Part shown: positions 35,510 through 46,387 of the stretch, in pieces
How positions within the stretch are numbered: the stretch's first letter is position 1
Layout: every line of letters begins with the position of its first letter
Source of the DNA: Mycoplasma struthionis
GTDB lineage: Bacteria > Bacillota_I > Bacilli_A > Mycoplasmatales > Metamycoplasmataceae
Assembly (NCBI RefSeq): GCF_003855455.1
Contig: NZ_CP034044.1
Location: 1-64,000, forward strand
Reading direction: 5' to 3'
DNA length: 64,000 bases
Notes under the pieces: generated by a model
The model's input: only the letters and a program-made list of their open reading frames with translations
The model's database searches: none
What the model was told of the DNA's origin: nothing
Position numbers and translations under genes: made by a program

Positions 35510-36427
35510 CTATCCTTTTGTTGCATTTCCATTTCTTGAAATAGCATTCATAATTCTTTTTCTTAATACAAAGTAAATAATGAACATAGGTAGAATTGCT
35601 AGAATTGTACCAGCCATACGTATAGAACCGTAAACTCTAGGTACTTCTTCATTTAAATCTTTACCTGTGTCAAATACTCACAAGTTCATTGGTTTTCATA
35701 CTTCTTTAGCAGAACCAGACATCAATAATGCTGGTCATGTATATGAGTTTCATGAAGCAAAAGCAGTTAGAATTGCAACTGTTCATGTTGTTGAACTTAC
35801 CATTGGTAAAGCAATTTTAACAAAATATTTAAATCCATTTGCTCCATCTAACATTGATGATTCTTTAACTGAATTTCGAATTGCTTCAAATGCATTTTTA
35901 TACATATATGCAAAGAAAATTGAAGCGGTGAATGGTGCTATTAAAGCAAATCATAACCATTCTTTTTGTTGTCATCCCATACGAACAACAACGATATATT
36001 GACCTACCAATAAAGCAATTTCTGGAAGGATCATTAATGATAAGAAGAAAGCAAAGAATCCAGCTTTTCCTTTTCAATTATTTAATGATAAAGCGTAACC
36101 TAATGTTAAAGAGAAAAATAATCTGACTAGAATTGATAATGAGGTTACACCAATTGTAAATACTACAGATTGTAGATATCCACTAACTAAGGCAGCTCTA
36201 TAGTTATCAAAGTGAAATACTGTAGGATCAGTTGCAGTAGCTCTTGGGAATAATACAGCAGGAGTGTTTGAAGCTAAAATAGTTAGCTCACGGTTTGTTA
36301 ATGATTGACTAATCATGAAATAGAATGGAAAAATAATTATTAATGCGAAAAATACTAAAACAAATATTTTAAATGCTCAACCAGCTAATTTTGCAGCCGC
36401 ACTTGTTGAAGAGTATGGCTTGCTCAT
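35510..36427 (-). CDS. ABC importer permease 2 (UgpE/MalG type)
   Basis: 305 residues with Trp TGA codons. About six membrane segments; the cytoplasmic coupling loop SMLDGANGFKYFVKIALPM (around residue 200) is the EAA motif that docks on the ATPase, and WNSYTWPALLMS follows as in MalG/UgpE proteins. Start at ATG 36425-36427 ten bases after permease 1. It forms the channel with permease 1 and is energised by the ATPase upstream. This copy has AIRNSVKES where the others have AIPNSVKES, next to the EAA loop. Confidence 0.9.
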
Positions 36428-36437
36428 TACTTCTTGC

Positions 36438-37478
36438 TTAGCTTTTAAAAACTGTTGTTCCTTTCAATGTCGCGCTTTCAATTTTTCTAAAGACACGTCT
36501 TTCTCCTAAATTATTTGATAGTTTAAATGTTAAGAATACTAATCTTCTTAAACCAAATGAAATGATTAGTCCGATTAAGAATAGAACAATAGATGCCGCT
36601 GCTGCACGACCATATTGTGCTGAAACTGTTCAGTGGTAAACATAAAGCATTAATGAAGCCCCGTTAAATGTAATTGCATTTTGAGAACTGTTATCAAACA
36701 ATGCTAATGGGAAAGTTTTAATTCCACCGATAATACCCATTGTGAATAAGAATGAGATTGTTTTATTAATTGATGGTAATGTAATTTTGAAAAATTGTTT
36801 TGTACTTGAAGCACCATCAATTGAGGCTGATTTGTATAAGTCTGGGTTTACTGATAACATGGCTGTTGTTAAGATAAGAATTTGGAAAGCTAAACTTCCT
36901 CAAATACCTCTAACTAAAATAACCATGAAAGGTGCAAATTGATTATTAGAACTGTCTAAAAATTGGATAGGCTTTTGAATTAAATTTAGTTTTTGTAATA
37001 TTATGTTAATCAAACCACCATCTGATTTAAAGATGTAGGCAAATGCTAGAGAAACAGCAATACCTGATGTTACATATGGTAAGAAAAACACAGTTTGTCA
37101 AAAGCTTCTAGCTCAGGTTTTAATAACTTGAGAAATAGCAGCTGATATTAAAAGAGAAATCATTAAACTAATAGGCAATGATAATATTGAGTATAGTAAT
37201 GATGTTCTAACAGCTACATCAAATACAGCTTTGTTTGTTGAAAAAATAAACTTAAAGTTTCCTAATCCAATTGCTGTGTCAGCAGTCGTAAAACCAACTT
37301 GTGTTTTAAGTGCTGTAATAATTACTATTATAAATGGGAAAATTGTAAATAAACCCATTGTAATTAAAGAAGGCAACATAAGCATAAAAGGTTTTCAGAA
37401 AGGTACCTTTGTGTTTAAAACGCTTAATGCTAAACCAGGATTTTTAACCCTGTATTTTTTTCAAAAATAAGTACGCAT
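36438..37478 (-). CDS. ABC importer permease 1 (UgpA/MalF type)
   Basis: 346 residues beginning MRTYFWKKYRV, three bases after the ATPase stop. First membrane segment LPSLITMGLFTIFPFIIVII, then about five more; the EAA loop reads SIDGASSTKQFFKITLPSI. This is the usual order ATPase, permease, permease of mycoplasma CUT1-type sugar or glycerophosphate importers (compare MG187-MG189). The substrate cannot be read from the permease; the nuclease in the operon suggests nucleic-acid breakdown products. Confidence 0.9.
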
Positions 37479-37481
37479 TTT

Positions 37482-39446
37482 TTATACACGTTCCTTAGTA
37501 TTTACATCAAATAAGTGGAACAATGACTCATGTTTAATATTTAATTTAACAAGTTCGCCAACTTCATAACGGTCTTTAGCACCTAAAAATACGTTAGCAA
37601 TTTTGTCTAATTTTTCAATATAAATTTGAGCTTGAATTTCTTTTCCAAGATATTCAACAACTTTAATTTTGCCTTCAATTACACCATTTTGATCTTCTAT
37701 TAAGTTTTCTCCTCTAAATCCTAAATCAATTCTTGATTTTGCATAGTTAGCAGGAGCTTTAGCAACTTTTTTGCCTTCGTATAAAACGTTTCCAGATTTG
37801 ACATCTGTTTCAACGATTGTCATTTCAGGCATACCTAAGAATCTGGCAACAAATTCATTTTTAGGTTTTAAATATAATTCCATTGGTGAACCAATTTGTT
37901 GAACTTGAGCAGTTGACATACATACAATCTTGTCACTAATTGACATAGCTTCTTCTTGATCGTGAGTAACGAAAACTGTTGTGATACCTAATTCTTGTTG
38001 AATTGAACGTATTCATTTTCTTGTTGAAATACGTAATTTAGCATCTAAGTTAGATAAAGGTTCATCTAATAATAGAATTTTAGGTTTTTTAACAATAGCA
38101 CGTGCAATAGCAACACGTTGTTGTTGACCACCTGATAATTGAGTTGGACGTTTTGCTAAGTTTTTAGTAATGTCAACTCTTTTTGCTACTTCTAGAACAT
38201 CTTTAACTTTAGCTTCTTCTACTGTTAAAACATCTTTTGATAATATTTCAACTTCTTTTTGTAGTTCTTCAGGTAATAAAGCGATACTTCCAGAAATATT
38301 ATTATCAAAGCTTTTAATTTTAATTCCTAATTTTTCTAAAACAGGACCTAAAGCTTGATAAACAGCTTCTTTATATTCTAATTCTGTAGATTTTGAAACT
38401 GCTATATATCTTTGTTTAATTTCTTGAATTTTTTCTTTTAATTCTGATTGTTTTTGAACTAATTTTTTGTCATCTAATTCTTTTTTAGCTAATTTAATAG
38501 CAAGTTTATTATTTTGTTTTGCTTCTTTATATTTGGTTGAATATTCTAATTTTAGTGAAGCTTCTTTTTGTTTTCTTTCTTTGATTAATCCTGAACGTTT
38601 ATTTGAAAATGCAGATGATAATTCTTTTAACTCATCTTTGTATTGTTTAACCAATTCGTCATTGTTTTTTAATTGAGCTTGTTCAATTAATTTTTTAAGT
38701 TCAAAAGATTTAACGTTGTATTCAGATCTTTCAGTTTGTATTTGTGATTCTGTTTCTAAACGATTGTTTTTAATATCTTTTAAAACTTTTTTAGTCAAAT
38801 TAGTTAATTCAGCAACGTTTTTTGTTTCTAAGAAATTTACTTTGTTTACTTCGTCATCAATTATGTCATTAAATTCTGATTCAAGTTCCGTCAAGTATTT
38901 TCTAGTTTCTTTTGGATTATCAATTGAGTAGTAGCATTTTGTTTCAATATCTTTAATAATATCTTCTGAAACGCCTGCATTTCTTAAAATTAATTCAAAA
39001 ATTTTGTTTTTAGCTAATTTTGTTTTTTCAATTGTTTCTTCTCTTCAGTGTTTATCGTTTGATAGAGGAAAAGCAATATTTTCATAAACCGACATATGAG
39101 GATATAAAGCATAGTTTTGGAAAACTAAACCTAACTCTCTTTGTTGTGGTGAATATTTAGTAACGTCAATTCCTGAGAAAAAGATTTTACCACTTGTTGG
39201 TCTTAGTAGACCTGCAATAGCATTAAGAGTTGTAGTTTTACCAGAACCTGAAGGCCCAAGTAATGTAACTAACTCTCCTCTTTCTATTGAAAATGAAGCG
39301 TTATCTACTGCTAGAGATTCTCCGAAATCTATAACTAGATTACGAATTTCGATAGCAGGAATATTTTTTTTCATTTCATAACGTTGTTTAGAGAAACTAT
39401 GAATATCTTTTTGAGTTAATTCTTCTGTACTTTTTACTTTTTTCAT
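37482..39446 (-). CDS. ABC importer ATP-binding protein with long helical insert (only intact copy)
   Basis: 654 residues, nearly twice a normal MsmK/UgpC ATPase. Walker A GPSGSGKT lies at 64-71 and the Q-loop [13 protein letters not shown] near 115. Then about 300 residues of Lys/Glu-rich, coiled-coil-like sequence are inserted before the LSGGQQQ signature (437) and Walker B ILLLDEP (457-463). The C-terminal ~150 residues are a MalK/UgpC-type regulatory domain. A similar insert is known in mycoplasma relatives such as MG187. The duplication breakpoint (38530, residue ~305) falls inside the insert. Fourth step of the operon order receptor, nuclease, ATPase, permeases. Confidence 0.93.
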
Positions 39447-39472
39447 AGTTATTCCTTAAATAATGTATAAAT

Positions 39473-40444
39473 CTATTTTTTTAATTCTAATACTTTATAA
39501 ATATTGTTTTTTTCATTTGCTAATGAAGGTTTTTCTCATAGTTTTGGATGCAATATAGGTAATGAACTATTTACAATTGATACACCATGATCTTTGTATT
39601 CTTTAGAAAACACATATGGATTTGCAAATGATGTTGGAGCACCATAAAATCCTCTTTTTTCTAAAATACCTTCATTAAATGCATAAGCTGCATATGGTAA
39701 TAAATAACTTCTAATTGGTTTAGCGTTTTCTTGTGGTAAATCTAAATCATTTGAAAATGCAAATGCTTCATTACCATCTAATCTTGCTAGTGTATAACCT
39801 GCGGCCAACATTTCTATTCCAAAGTTTCTTTCAAAGTTATCTCCAAAGAAAACGTAAGCAACAAAACGATTGTATGATTTTGAAGCTCAATTTTCAGCAA
39901 CTACTCTTACTCTTGTGCCTAATGGAAGCATGCTTTTTGCATAATCACTATCCATTTTTGCCAAGCCTCTTTCTCTTGGAGTTGCTGAAGGAGTATTTTC
40001 TTCAAGTGTATCTATCATTGGAATTCTTATTGAAATTTCATCTGGAATTTCTATTCTGCCTGAAGCTACTGCTTTAGGTTGTTTTGTAATTCTAACCCTC
40101 ACAGTGTCACCATCTGCTATTCTAGTGATTTCACCTTCTGCATAATTAAATAAATCTCATAATTTTATTTGTCTTGAAACAATTTCACCACTGTCGTTTC
40201 TAATTCTTTGTTTTACTTCTTGGTCAAAAACTTTTCCAACGTGTTTGTAATCACTGAAATCAACAGGGTATGATGCTTTAATTAAATTTTTGACATTTTC
40301 GCTTTTTGCTTCTAATTTAATGTCATTTTTTGTTAAAGCTGATGTTCCTTCGTCTTTTTTAGCACATGAAATTGCTGCTATAGGAACTAATGTAGTTGCG
40401 GATAGCAAAGAAGAAGAAACTAAAAATTTAGTTATTTTTTTCAT
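39473..40444 (-). CDS. Staphylococcal-nuclease-like (TNase) lipoprotein
   Basis: 323 residues; signal ends at IAAISC (Cys27). The TNase domain starts at ITRIADGDTVRVR; Arg140, Asp145 and Glu148 in SIRIPMIDTLE match Arg35, Asp40 and Glu43 of staphylococcal nuclease, and Arg193 in YNRFVAYVF matches Arg87. All catalytic and Ca2+ residues are thus present. Expected to cut DNA and RNA at the cell surface. The same combination of TNase lipoprotein and ABC importer is known in M. hyopneumoniae (Mhp379) and relatives, where nucleic acid digestion feeds import of precursors. The gene sits between receptor and ATPase in the operon; AAGGA precedes the next gene. Confidence 0.93.
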
Positions 40445-40467
40445 CTTTGTCCTTTGTATTTCATAAA

Positions 40468-40498
40468 AACAATAACCAAAATGAATTGGTTAATTGTT
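40468..40498 (-). terminator. Intercistronic hairpin between receptor and nuclease genes
   Basis: Minus strand: AACAATTAACCAA pairs with TTGGTTATTGTT (one bulged T), followed by TTTTA. Placed after the receptor stop, it resembles the partial terminators or 3' stabilisers found after binding-protein genes, giving more receptor than downstream proteins. Confidence 0.6.
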
Positions 40499-40518
40499 AA
40501 TATTATTTTTATTATAAA

Positions 40519-42636
40519 TTAAGCGGTAAATACACGTTTAATTGCAGCTAAGAAATCGTTAAATGATTTAACAGTTCCAGCAGCAGCATCAGACATAGCT
40601 GATTTACCAGCAGATGTAATAGCTTGTCTTAAAGGATCTGAGTTTGTTGAGGCAACGTCAGAAGCTACTATTCATTCTGGATTTTCAACGGTTTTCTTAA
40701 ATGCTTTATAAGCCACTTGATTACCTAAAGTTAATTTTGTAATTTCAGGATCTGTTACTTGATGTTTAAAGAATGCTTCTGTAGGTGAAATATAACCACC
40801 ATATAAGTTAAATGCGTCTAATGGAGTAACGTTTGTAAATTCCTTACCTGAAATGTTAATTGAAGGTAATTGTTCTTTCATAATTCAACCAATGAATAAT
40901 TTTGTTGCTTTATCTTCTTGTTCGTTAGCGTGAATACCGATTAGTGATGGTCCTTGTTCAAAAACTGCGTGTTTTGGATCTTCACTACTGTATTGACTTG
41001 GAACACCAATTCAGTCTGCATCAGAGAAGTTAACACTTCCTGGTTGTGCACCTAAAGTTTTTTTGGTAATTAAATTTGTAGATTTTAAAATGTAAAACTT
41101 AATGTCATCTTGTGCACCTCTAACTGATTTTTTAAATGCGCCGTTTAATTCAACACTTTCAATTTCCACTTTTTGTTTGGTTGCACCATTGTTGCCAGTT
41201 TTTAAATTAACATGAGTTGCATCTCCAGGTATAGTTTCAGCCACTAAACTAGAAACTACATAGTGATCTTTAAAACCTTTTATTTGATTTGCTAATGTTG
41301 GATCAATTTCATATGTATATTTTCTATTGTTTACTTGACCAGGAGCAACATAATTGTCAGTTTTATCTACTGATGCTTTTCATAAACCAAATAGTTTTGA
41401 TGTATCTCCATCTTTAACTGTAATTTTGAAAATTCCATTTTTGTCTATTACATCATTAGTGTTATTATATGTATATGAAACTTCACCATCTTTGATGTAG
41501 GTATGTGAGAAACCTGCTGTTGAACCCATACTCATTGCTAATTGGTAGTTAACTAAATTACTTGAACCATATGCTCCAGCTCCACCAATTCAAACAGCTT
41601 TATTTTCAATTCCTTTTAGAACTAATTCAGTAATTTTCTTAAATGTTTTGTATTCGTTAGATGATGGATCATTTAAGAATTTGCTGTAATCTCATCCACC
41701 TGTTGTTAATTTTTCAGGGTTAGGTGTAATATAACCTTTTGTTACATCGCCGCCTGAAATAGATGCAGACATAATGTTGATTGCATTAGGTAATGAGTCA
41801 AAACCAATTACGTAATTATTTGAATCAGTTGGGAATAACATTTTTGCTGCAATAGCAAAGTTAATTAATTTTTCATATGAATCAAAAATTGAGTCATCAA
41901 TTGGGAATGTTATGTATTTAGAAAGTTGTTCTTTTGTAACAGTTTGACTTTCATTTCCCCATTTAGCATCAATAGCTTTCTTTTCTGCTGCATTTTCTGT
42001 AGCATTATAAAAGCCAACGTATTTTGTAACTAGAGTGTTATTTTGGTCTGCTTTTGGAAAACCTTTTTTAATAACTGCATCTAATAATTTACCTAATAAA
42101 GGTTTTGCCACTGCGATCATTTCTGATGAACGTGACATAGGAACAACGATTTTTTGTTTTGCTGTGTTTCCGGCAATTGTGTCGTTAACACCTCCAAAAG
42201 ATTTTGCAATACCAAATTGTGAATATTCTTCATCACTAACTGGTAATCCCATACGGTTTTGTAAAATTGCAGATGCTGCTGCTGGGTAGTTAGTAATTAA
42301 GTTTCAGAAAGTAGCATTGTCTTTTGATGTTAATTTTGTTGTTAATGTATTTGTGTTATAACCACCAGCTAATCATTCAATGTCAACTGGTAAATATCCT
42401 TCAGCTGCTTTATTGTTAGCTTGGATTCAATCATTATATTTTTCAACGATAGCATTTAAAGCTGTACCTTGAGGTCCGTTTGCAGAGAATCCTGCTGCTA
42501 ATTTTATTTTGCCATCATATTTTTGATCAAAACCAAATTGGCTTTTTGTACCACCACATGATGCTGCAACGGCACTAATTGAAGCGGTTGCTGCTAATGA
42601 TGAAACAGCTAAAATTATTTTGTGTAATTTTTTCAT
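40519..42636 (-). CDS. 705-aa solute-binding lipoprotein, first gene of import operon
   Basis: 705 residues. Signal peptide with lipobox AVAASC (Cys27). Mature part has the pattern of family 1 solute-binding proteins: GPQGTALNAIVEKYND near the start, the domain WLAGGYNTNTLTTKL, then NLITNYPAAAS. It is larger than usual (400-550). As first gene ahead of a surface nuclease and an ABC importer, it is the likely receptor; nucleotide, nucleoside or oligonucleotide ligands are inferred. Start chosen at MKKLHK, the only ATG that gives a normal lipoprotein signal; an earlier in-frame ATG at 42714 would add 26 residues from the leader hairpin. Confidence 0.8.
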
Positions 42637-42678
42637 ACTTTTTAAAAATTTCCCTTTCAAGTTTAGAAAAAATAAAAC

Positions 42679-42710
42679 AACCAAAAATAGGCCAAAGCTA
42701 TTTTTTGGTT
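42679..42710 (-). promoter_or_regulatory. Leader hairpin (possible attenuator) of the import operon
   Basis: Between a TATAAT promoter box (minus strand, about 42758-42763) and the start at 42636 the leader can form AACCAAAAA(A)TAG / CTATTTTTGGTT, a 12-pair stem with one bulge, followed by TGTTTTATTTTTTT. This has the shape of an intrinsic terminator inside the 5' leader, so read-through may be controlled. Confidence 0.5.
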
Positions 42711-42864
42711 GCATGCAATGTGAAAGTTTTTAAATATTCTGTGTTTTTCACAATTGAAATTATAAAATAAAAATGTAAATTTTGTACAAATTTACTAAAA
42801 AAATGCGTCTATTTTTTTTTGTTAAATAAACAAACCATATTATTATACCACAAAACTAAAATGT

Positions 42865-42870
42865 TATAAT
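42865..42870 (+). promoter_or_regulatory. Extended -10 of rnhB, leaderless start
   Basis: TGTTATAAT ends six bases before the rnhB ATG, leaving no room for a ribosome binding site. Confidence 0.65.
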
Positions 42871-42876
42871 ATTTAT

Positions 42877-43479
42877 ATGCTAAATTTTGAAAAAAAGTTG
42901 AAAAACTATAAAAATCTTGAATACATTTGCGGCTGTGATGAAGCTGGCAGAGGACCTTCTGCAGGCCCATTATATGCCGCTTGTGTTATTATGTCTAAAG
43001 ATTATATTAATCATGATATTAATGATTCAAAAAAACTTTCTATTAAAAAAAGAGAACATTTATATAATGAAATTATTAAAAATGCTTTAGATTATTTTAT
43101 TATAAAAAAAGATGCTTTATTTGTTGATAAATATAATCCTAAAGCAAGTTCTAAAATAGCAATGAAAGAAGCTATTTTAGCTTTAAAAATAAAACCTGAT
43201 TTAGTTATTAGTGATTATGAAAAAATAGATTTAGATATTAATCAAATTAATTTAATAAAAGGTGATGAACAAGCTTTTTCAGTAGCATGTGCATCTATTT
43301 TAGCTAAAGTTTCAAGAGATAAAGAAATGCTTGAAATAGCTAAAAAATATCCAGGGTATGATTTTGAAAATAATAAAGGTTATTTTACTAAAAAACATAA
43401 ATTAGGAATAGAAAAATTAGGTTTGTGTAAAGAACATAGATTATCTTATAAAAATATTAAAGCATATATAAAAAAATAA
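42877..43479 (+). CDS. rnhB: Ribonuclease HII
   Basis: 200 residues, full length. Removes RNA from RNA-DNA hybrids and single ribonucleotides from DNA. Motifs: CGCDEAGRGPSAGP with the first Asp-Glu pair, NDSKKLS, the central acidic VISDYEK region and GDEQAFSVACASILAKVSRD, then YPGYDFENNKGY. The transcript probably begins at the ATG. Convergent with argS; a shared hairpin separates the stops. Confidence 0.95.
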   Translation: MLNFEKKLKNYKNLEYICGCDEAGRGPSAGPLYAACVIMSKDYINHDINDSKKLSIKKREHLYNEIIKNALDYFIIKKDALFVDKYNPKASSKIAMKEAILALKIKPDLVISDYEKIDLDINQINLIKGDEQAFSVACASILAKVSRDKEMLEIAKKYPGYDFENNKGYFTKKHKLGIEKLGLCKEHRLSYKNIKAYIKK

Positions 43480-43499
43480 GAGAGTTGATGACTCTCTTA
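43477..43499. terminator. Bidirectional terminator rnhB/argS
   Basis: TAAGAGAGT-TGATG-ACTCTCTTA, a nine-pair stem, with a T run on the plus side. Both stop codons lie in the stem. Confidence 0.8.
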
Positions 43500-45122
43500 C
43501 ATTTTTTCAGGGCTTTCAATTCCCATTAATCCTAGACCGTTTGCTAAAACAATTTTTGTTGCTTTAACTAAAGCAGCATAATTTTTTTCTTTATCTGTAT
43601 TTAAAATTCTTGTGTTTGAATAAAATGAGTTAAATGAACGGGCTAATTTTAATAAATAAGGTGCCAATAAATTAACTTTATATGTTTTAGCCATTGTTGC
43701 AATTAAATCAGGATATTCTTTTAAATCGTTAACAAGTTTTTGAGCAAATTCATCAGTGTATTCTTCTGCTAATAAATTTTCCTCATTTACTTTTTTAAGT
43801 AGTTGTGCACAACGCGCATGAGCATATTTAATAATGTACATTGGGTTAGATTCATCTGCAGATAAAACTTTTTTAACGTCAAAATCAATTTTTGAATTAT
43901 AAGAACGATCAATTAAGAAAAATCTCATTGCATCTTTTCCTACTAAATCTAGCATTTCACGCATTGTTAATGAAGTTCCTAAACGTTTAGACATTTTCAT
44001 TTCTTTACCATCTTTTATTACTCTAATTAATTGTAAAGCAATGATTTCAAGTTGATCACGTCTTCAACCTAAGTCAACAAATGAGTATTTAACTCTTTCA
44101 ATATATCCAGAGTGATCAGCTCCTCAAACGTCAATAATTTTCCCATTAACTGGATCATTTAAATTAGCCATTTTTTGATCATGATATGCAATGTCTGCAC
44201 AGAAATAAGTTGAGTCACCATTTGATTTAATGATTACACGATCTTTATCATCATATCCACCTTCAGTGGTTTTTAATCAAGTTGCTACATCTTGAACATA
44301 AACATTTTTTAATCTTCTTATTGCAGGTCAAACTAAATCTTTTTGGTATTGTTCAGTTTCTGAAGTATATAAATCAAAAGAAATACCAAAACGTGCTAAA
44401 TCTTTATTAATGTTTTTTAAAGCAATGTCACGACCTTTTTGTCTAAAGATTTGTCTTATTTCATCTGTATATTCGACATCTTTATATTTGTCTTTTATTT
44501 CTTCATAATATTCTTGGGCAAATTCTACAATATCTCCACCATTATAACCATCTTCTGGCATAGGGAAGTCTTTGTTTCAAATTTGTTGATATCTAGCAAA
44601 TAAAGATGCTGCTAGATTATTCATTTGATTTCCATAATCGTTTACTAAGTATTCACGCACAACTCGGTGTCCAGCTTTTTCTAAAATAGAACATAATGTT
44701 GCTCCAACAGCAGCATTTCTTGCATGTCCTATGTGTAAATATCCAGTAGGATTAGCTGACACTCATTCAACGTTAATTGCTCCTTTTCCTTCTTTAGATA
44801 AATCACCATAGTGATCACCTAATTTTATAATTGTATTTACAATATCAGCTAACACAGAGTTTGAAATTCAGAAATTAATAAATCCAGGCGCTGCCACTTC
44901 TATATTTGAAATTTCTGAATATTTTTTTAAATCAATATTTTTAACAATTTCATTTGCTATATCCATTGGTTTTTTGTTTAAATCTTTAGCTAAAGTTAAA
45001 GCTAGATTAGTTGCATAATCACCATGGGTTTTAGATTCTGTTAAAATAATTAATTTACTTACATTCATTTTGTCAAGTGCTTCTTGTAGAGAAGCAATAA
45101 TAATATCTTTTGTTGCGTTCAT
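43497..45122 (-). CDS. argS: Arginyl-tRNA synthetase
   Basis: 541 residues with several TGA Trp codons. Class I motifs [17 protein letters not shown] and KMSKRLGTS are clear; the C-terminal DALR anticodon-binding domain ends [18 protein letters not shown]. Charges tRNA-Arg. TATAAT (45135-45130) ends seven bases before the ATG and there is no Shine-Dalgarno, so the mRNA is likely leaderless. Divergent from cysS with 56 bases between starts, which hold both promoters. Confidence 0.97.
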
Positions 45123-45178
45123 ATTAGTAATTATACAACTTTTTTTAAAAATCCAGTTTAATGGTTATAATCTTTAAT
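45123..45178. promoter_or_regulatory. Divergent leaderless promoters argS/cysS
   Basis: Two TATAAT boxes facing apart: 45130-45135 on the minus strand for argS and 45166-45171 on the plus strand for cysS, each seven bases from its ATG. Confidence 0.65.
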
Positions 45179-46387
45179 ATGAAAAGATATTATTTATGTG
45201 GCCCAACTGTTTATAATTATCCTCATATTGGTAATATGCGCCCTATTGTAACTTTTGATTTAATGATTAGATCACAAAGATACTTAGGCGAAGAGGTTTA
45301 TTTTTTACATAACATTACTGATATTGATGACAAGATAATTTTAAAAGCCAAACAAGAAAACAAAACTGAAAAAGAAATTTCAAGTTATTATGAAGCTTAT
45401 TATTTAAATTTATTTAAAACTTTTAATTTAGAAATGCCAACTAAAATAATAAGAGTTACTGATTCATTAAATGACATGTATGAATATATTAATGAACTTA
45501 TAAAAGTAGAGGCAGCTTATAGAATAGGAGGCAACATCTTTTTTGATGTTGCTAAATATAAAGACATTTATGGAACTATAAGCAATCAGAAATTAGAAGC
45601 ATTAAAACATGTTGAAGATGATGGAGCTTTAGGCAAAAAAAATAGTTTTGATTTTACATTATGAAAAGATACAACTGATGGAATTAAATTTTCAAGTCCA
45701 TGAGGTTTAGGACGTCCTGGTTGACATACTGAATGTAGTTGTTTTATTTATAAATATTTTAATAAAGAACAATTAGATATTCATGGTGGAGGAATAGATT
45801 TAATTTTTCCTCATCATGAAAATGAAAATATTCAACATTATGCTTTAACAGAACAAAATATAGCTAAAGACTGAATTCATTTTGGAACTTTAAATTATAA
45901 AAACGAAAAGATGTCTAAATCAATTGGTAATATTATTTATCCTCATAACTTTTTAGAAGATTATGACGCTGATAGCTATAAACTTTTAATGCTGACAACT
46001 AATTATTCAAAACCAATTAATGTAACAGAAGAACTTTTAGAAGTAAATCAAAATCAAATTAATAAGCTAAAAACTATAGTTAAAAAAATCCAATTATTAA
46101 ATTTAAATTTAGATATTGATAAAAATTTAGTTAATGAATTAATAAACAAATTTGCAAAATTAGATTTTGCAAATGGTTATAGAGACTTAATTGCTTTAAT
46201 AAAAAAACAAGATAACTGAGGAACTTTAAAAGAAGTATTTAGAATCTTAGGTTTTAATTTTGTTTATGAAGTTGTAAGTGAAGAAGATATTAATTTATAT
46301 AAAAACTGAAATGAATTAATAGCTAAAAAAGATTATTCAGAAGCTGATAAATTAAGAGAAATGTTAATTAAAAAAGGACTTTTATAA
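45179..46387 (+). CDS. cysS: Cysteinyl-tRNA synthetase
   Basis: 402 residues, short as usual in mollicutes. Motifs: [17 protein letters not shown], the zinc ligands in GRPGWHTECSCF and HHENE, and KMSKS. Start at 45179 (MKRYYLCGP); an ATG 18 bases earlier overlaps the -10 box and is not used. Its stop overlaps the rlmB start by one base (TAATG), giving a two-gene operon, the common cysS-rlmB pair of Firmicutes-related genomes. Confidence 0.96.

Larger units (their letters stand above)
22996..38530. repeat. Tandem 15.5 kb unit, copy 3 (complete, joins unique DNA)
   Basis: A complete 15535-bp unit. After 38530 the sequence leaves the repeat and runs on into the unbroken 5' half of the ABC ATPase gene, so this is the right-hand, original edge of the array. 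It differs from copy 2 by a few substitutions (in rpsD, the DUF31 gene, both permease/ATPase ends) and by length changes in T runs upstream of the 154-aa gene (about 9745 and 9852). Confidence 0.95.

Noticed and set aside
42637-42714. Earlier start at 42714 for the 705-aa receptor
   Set aside because: It would put 26 residues encoded by the leader hairpin before a normal lipoprotein signal; the MKKLHK start is better.
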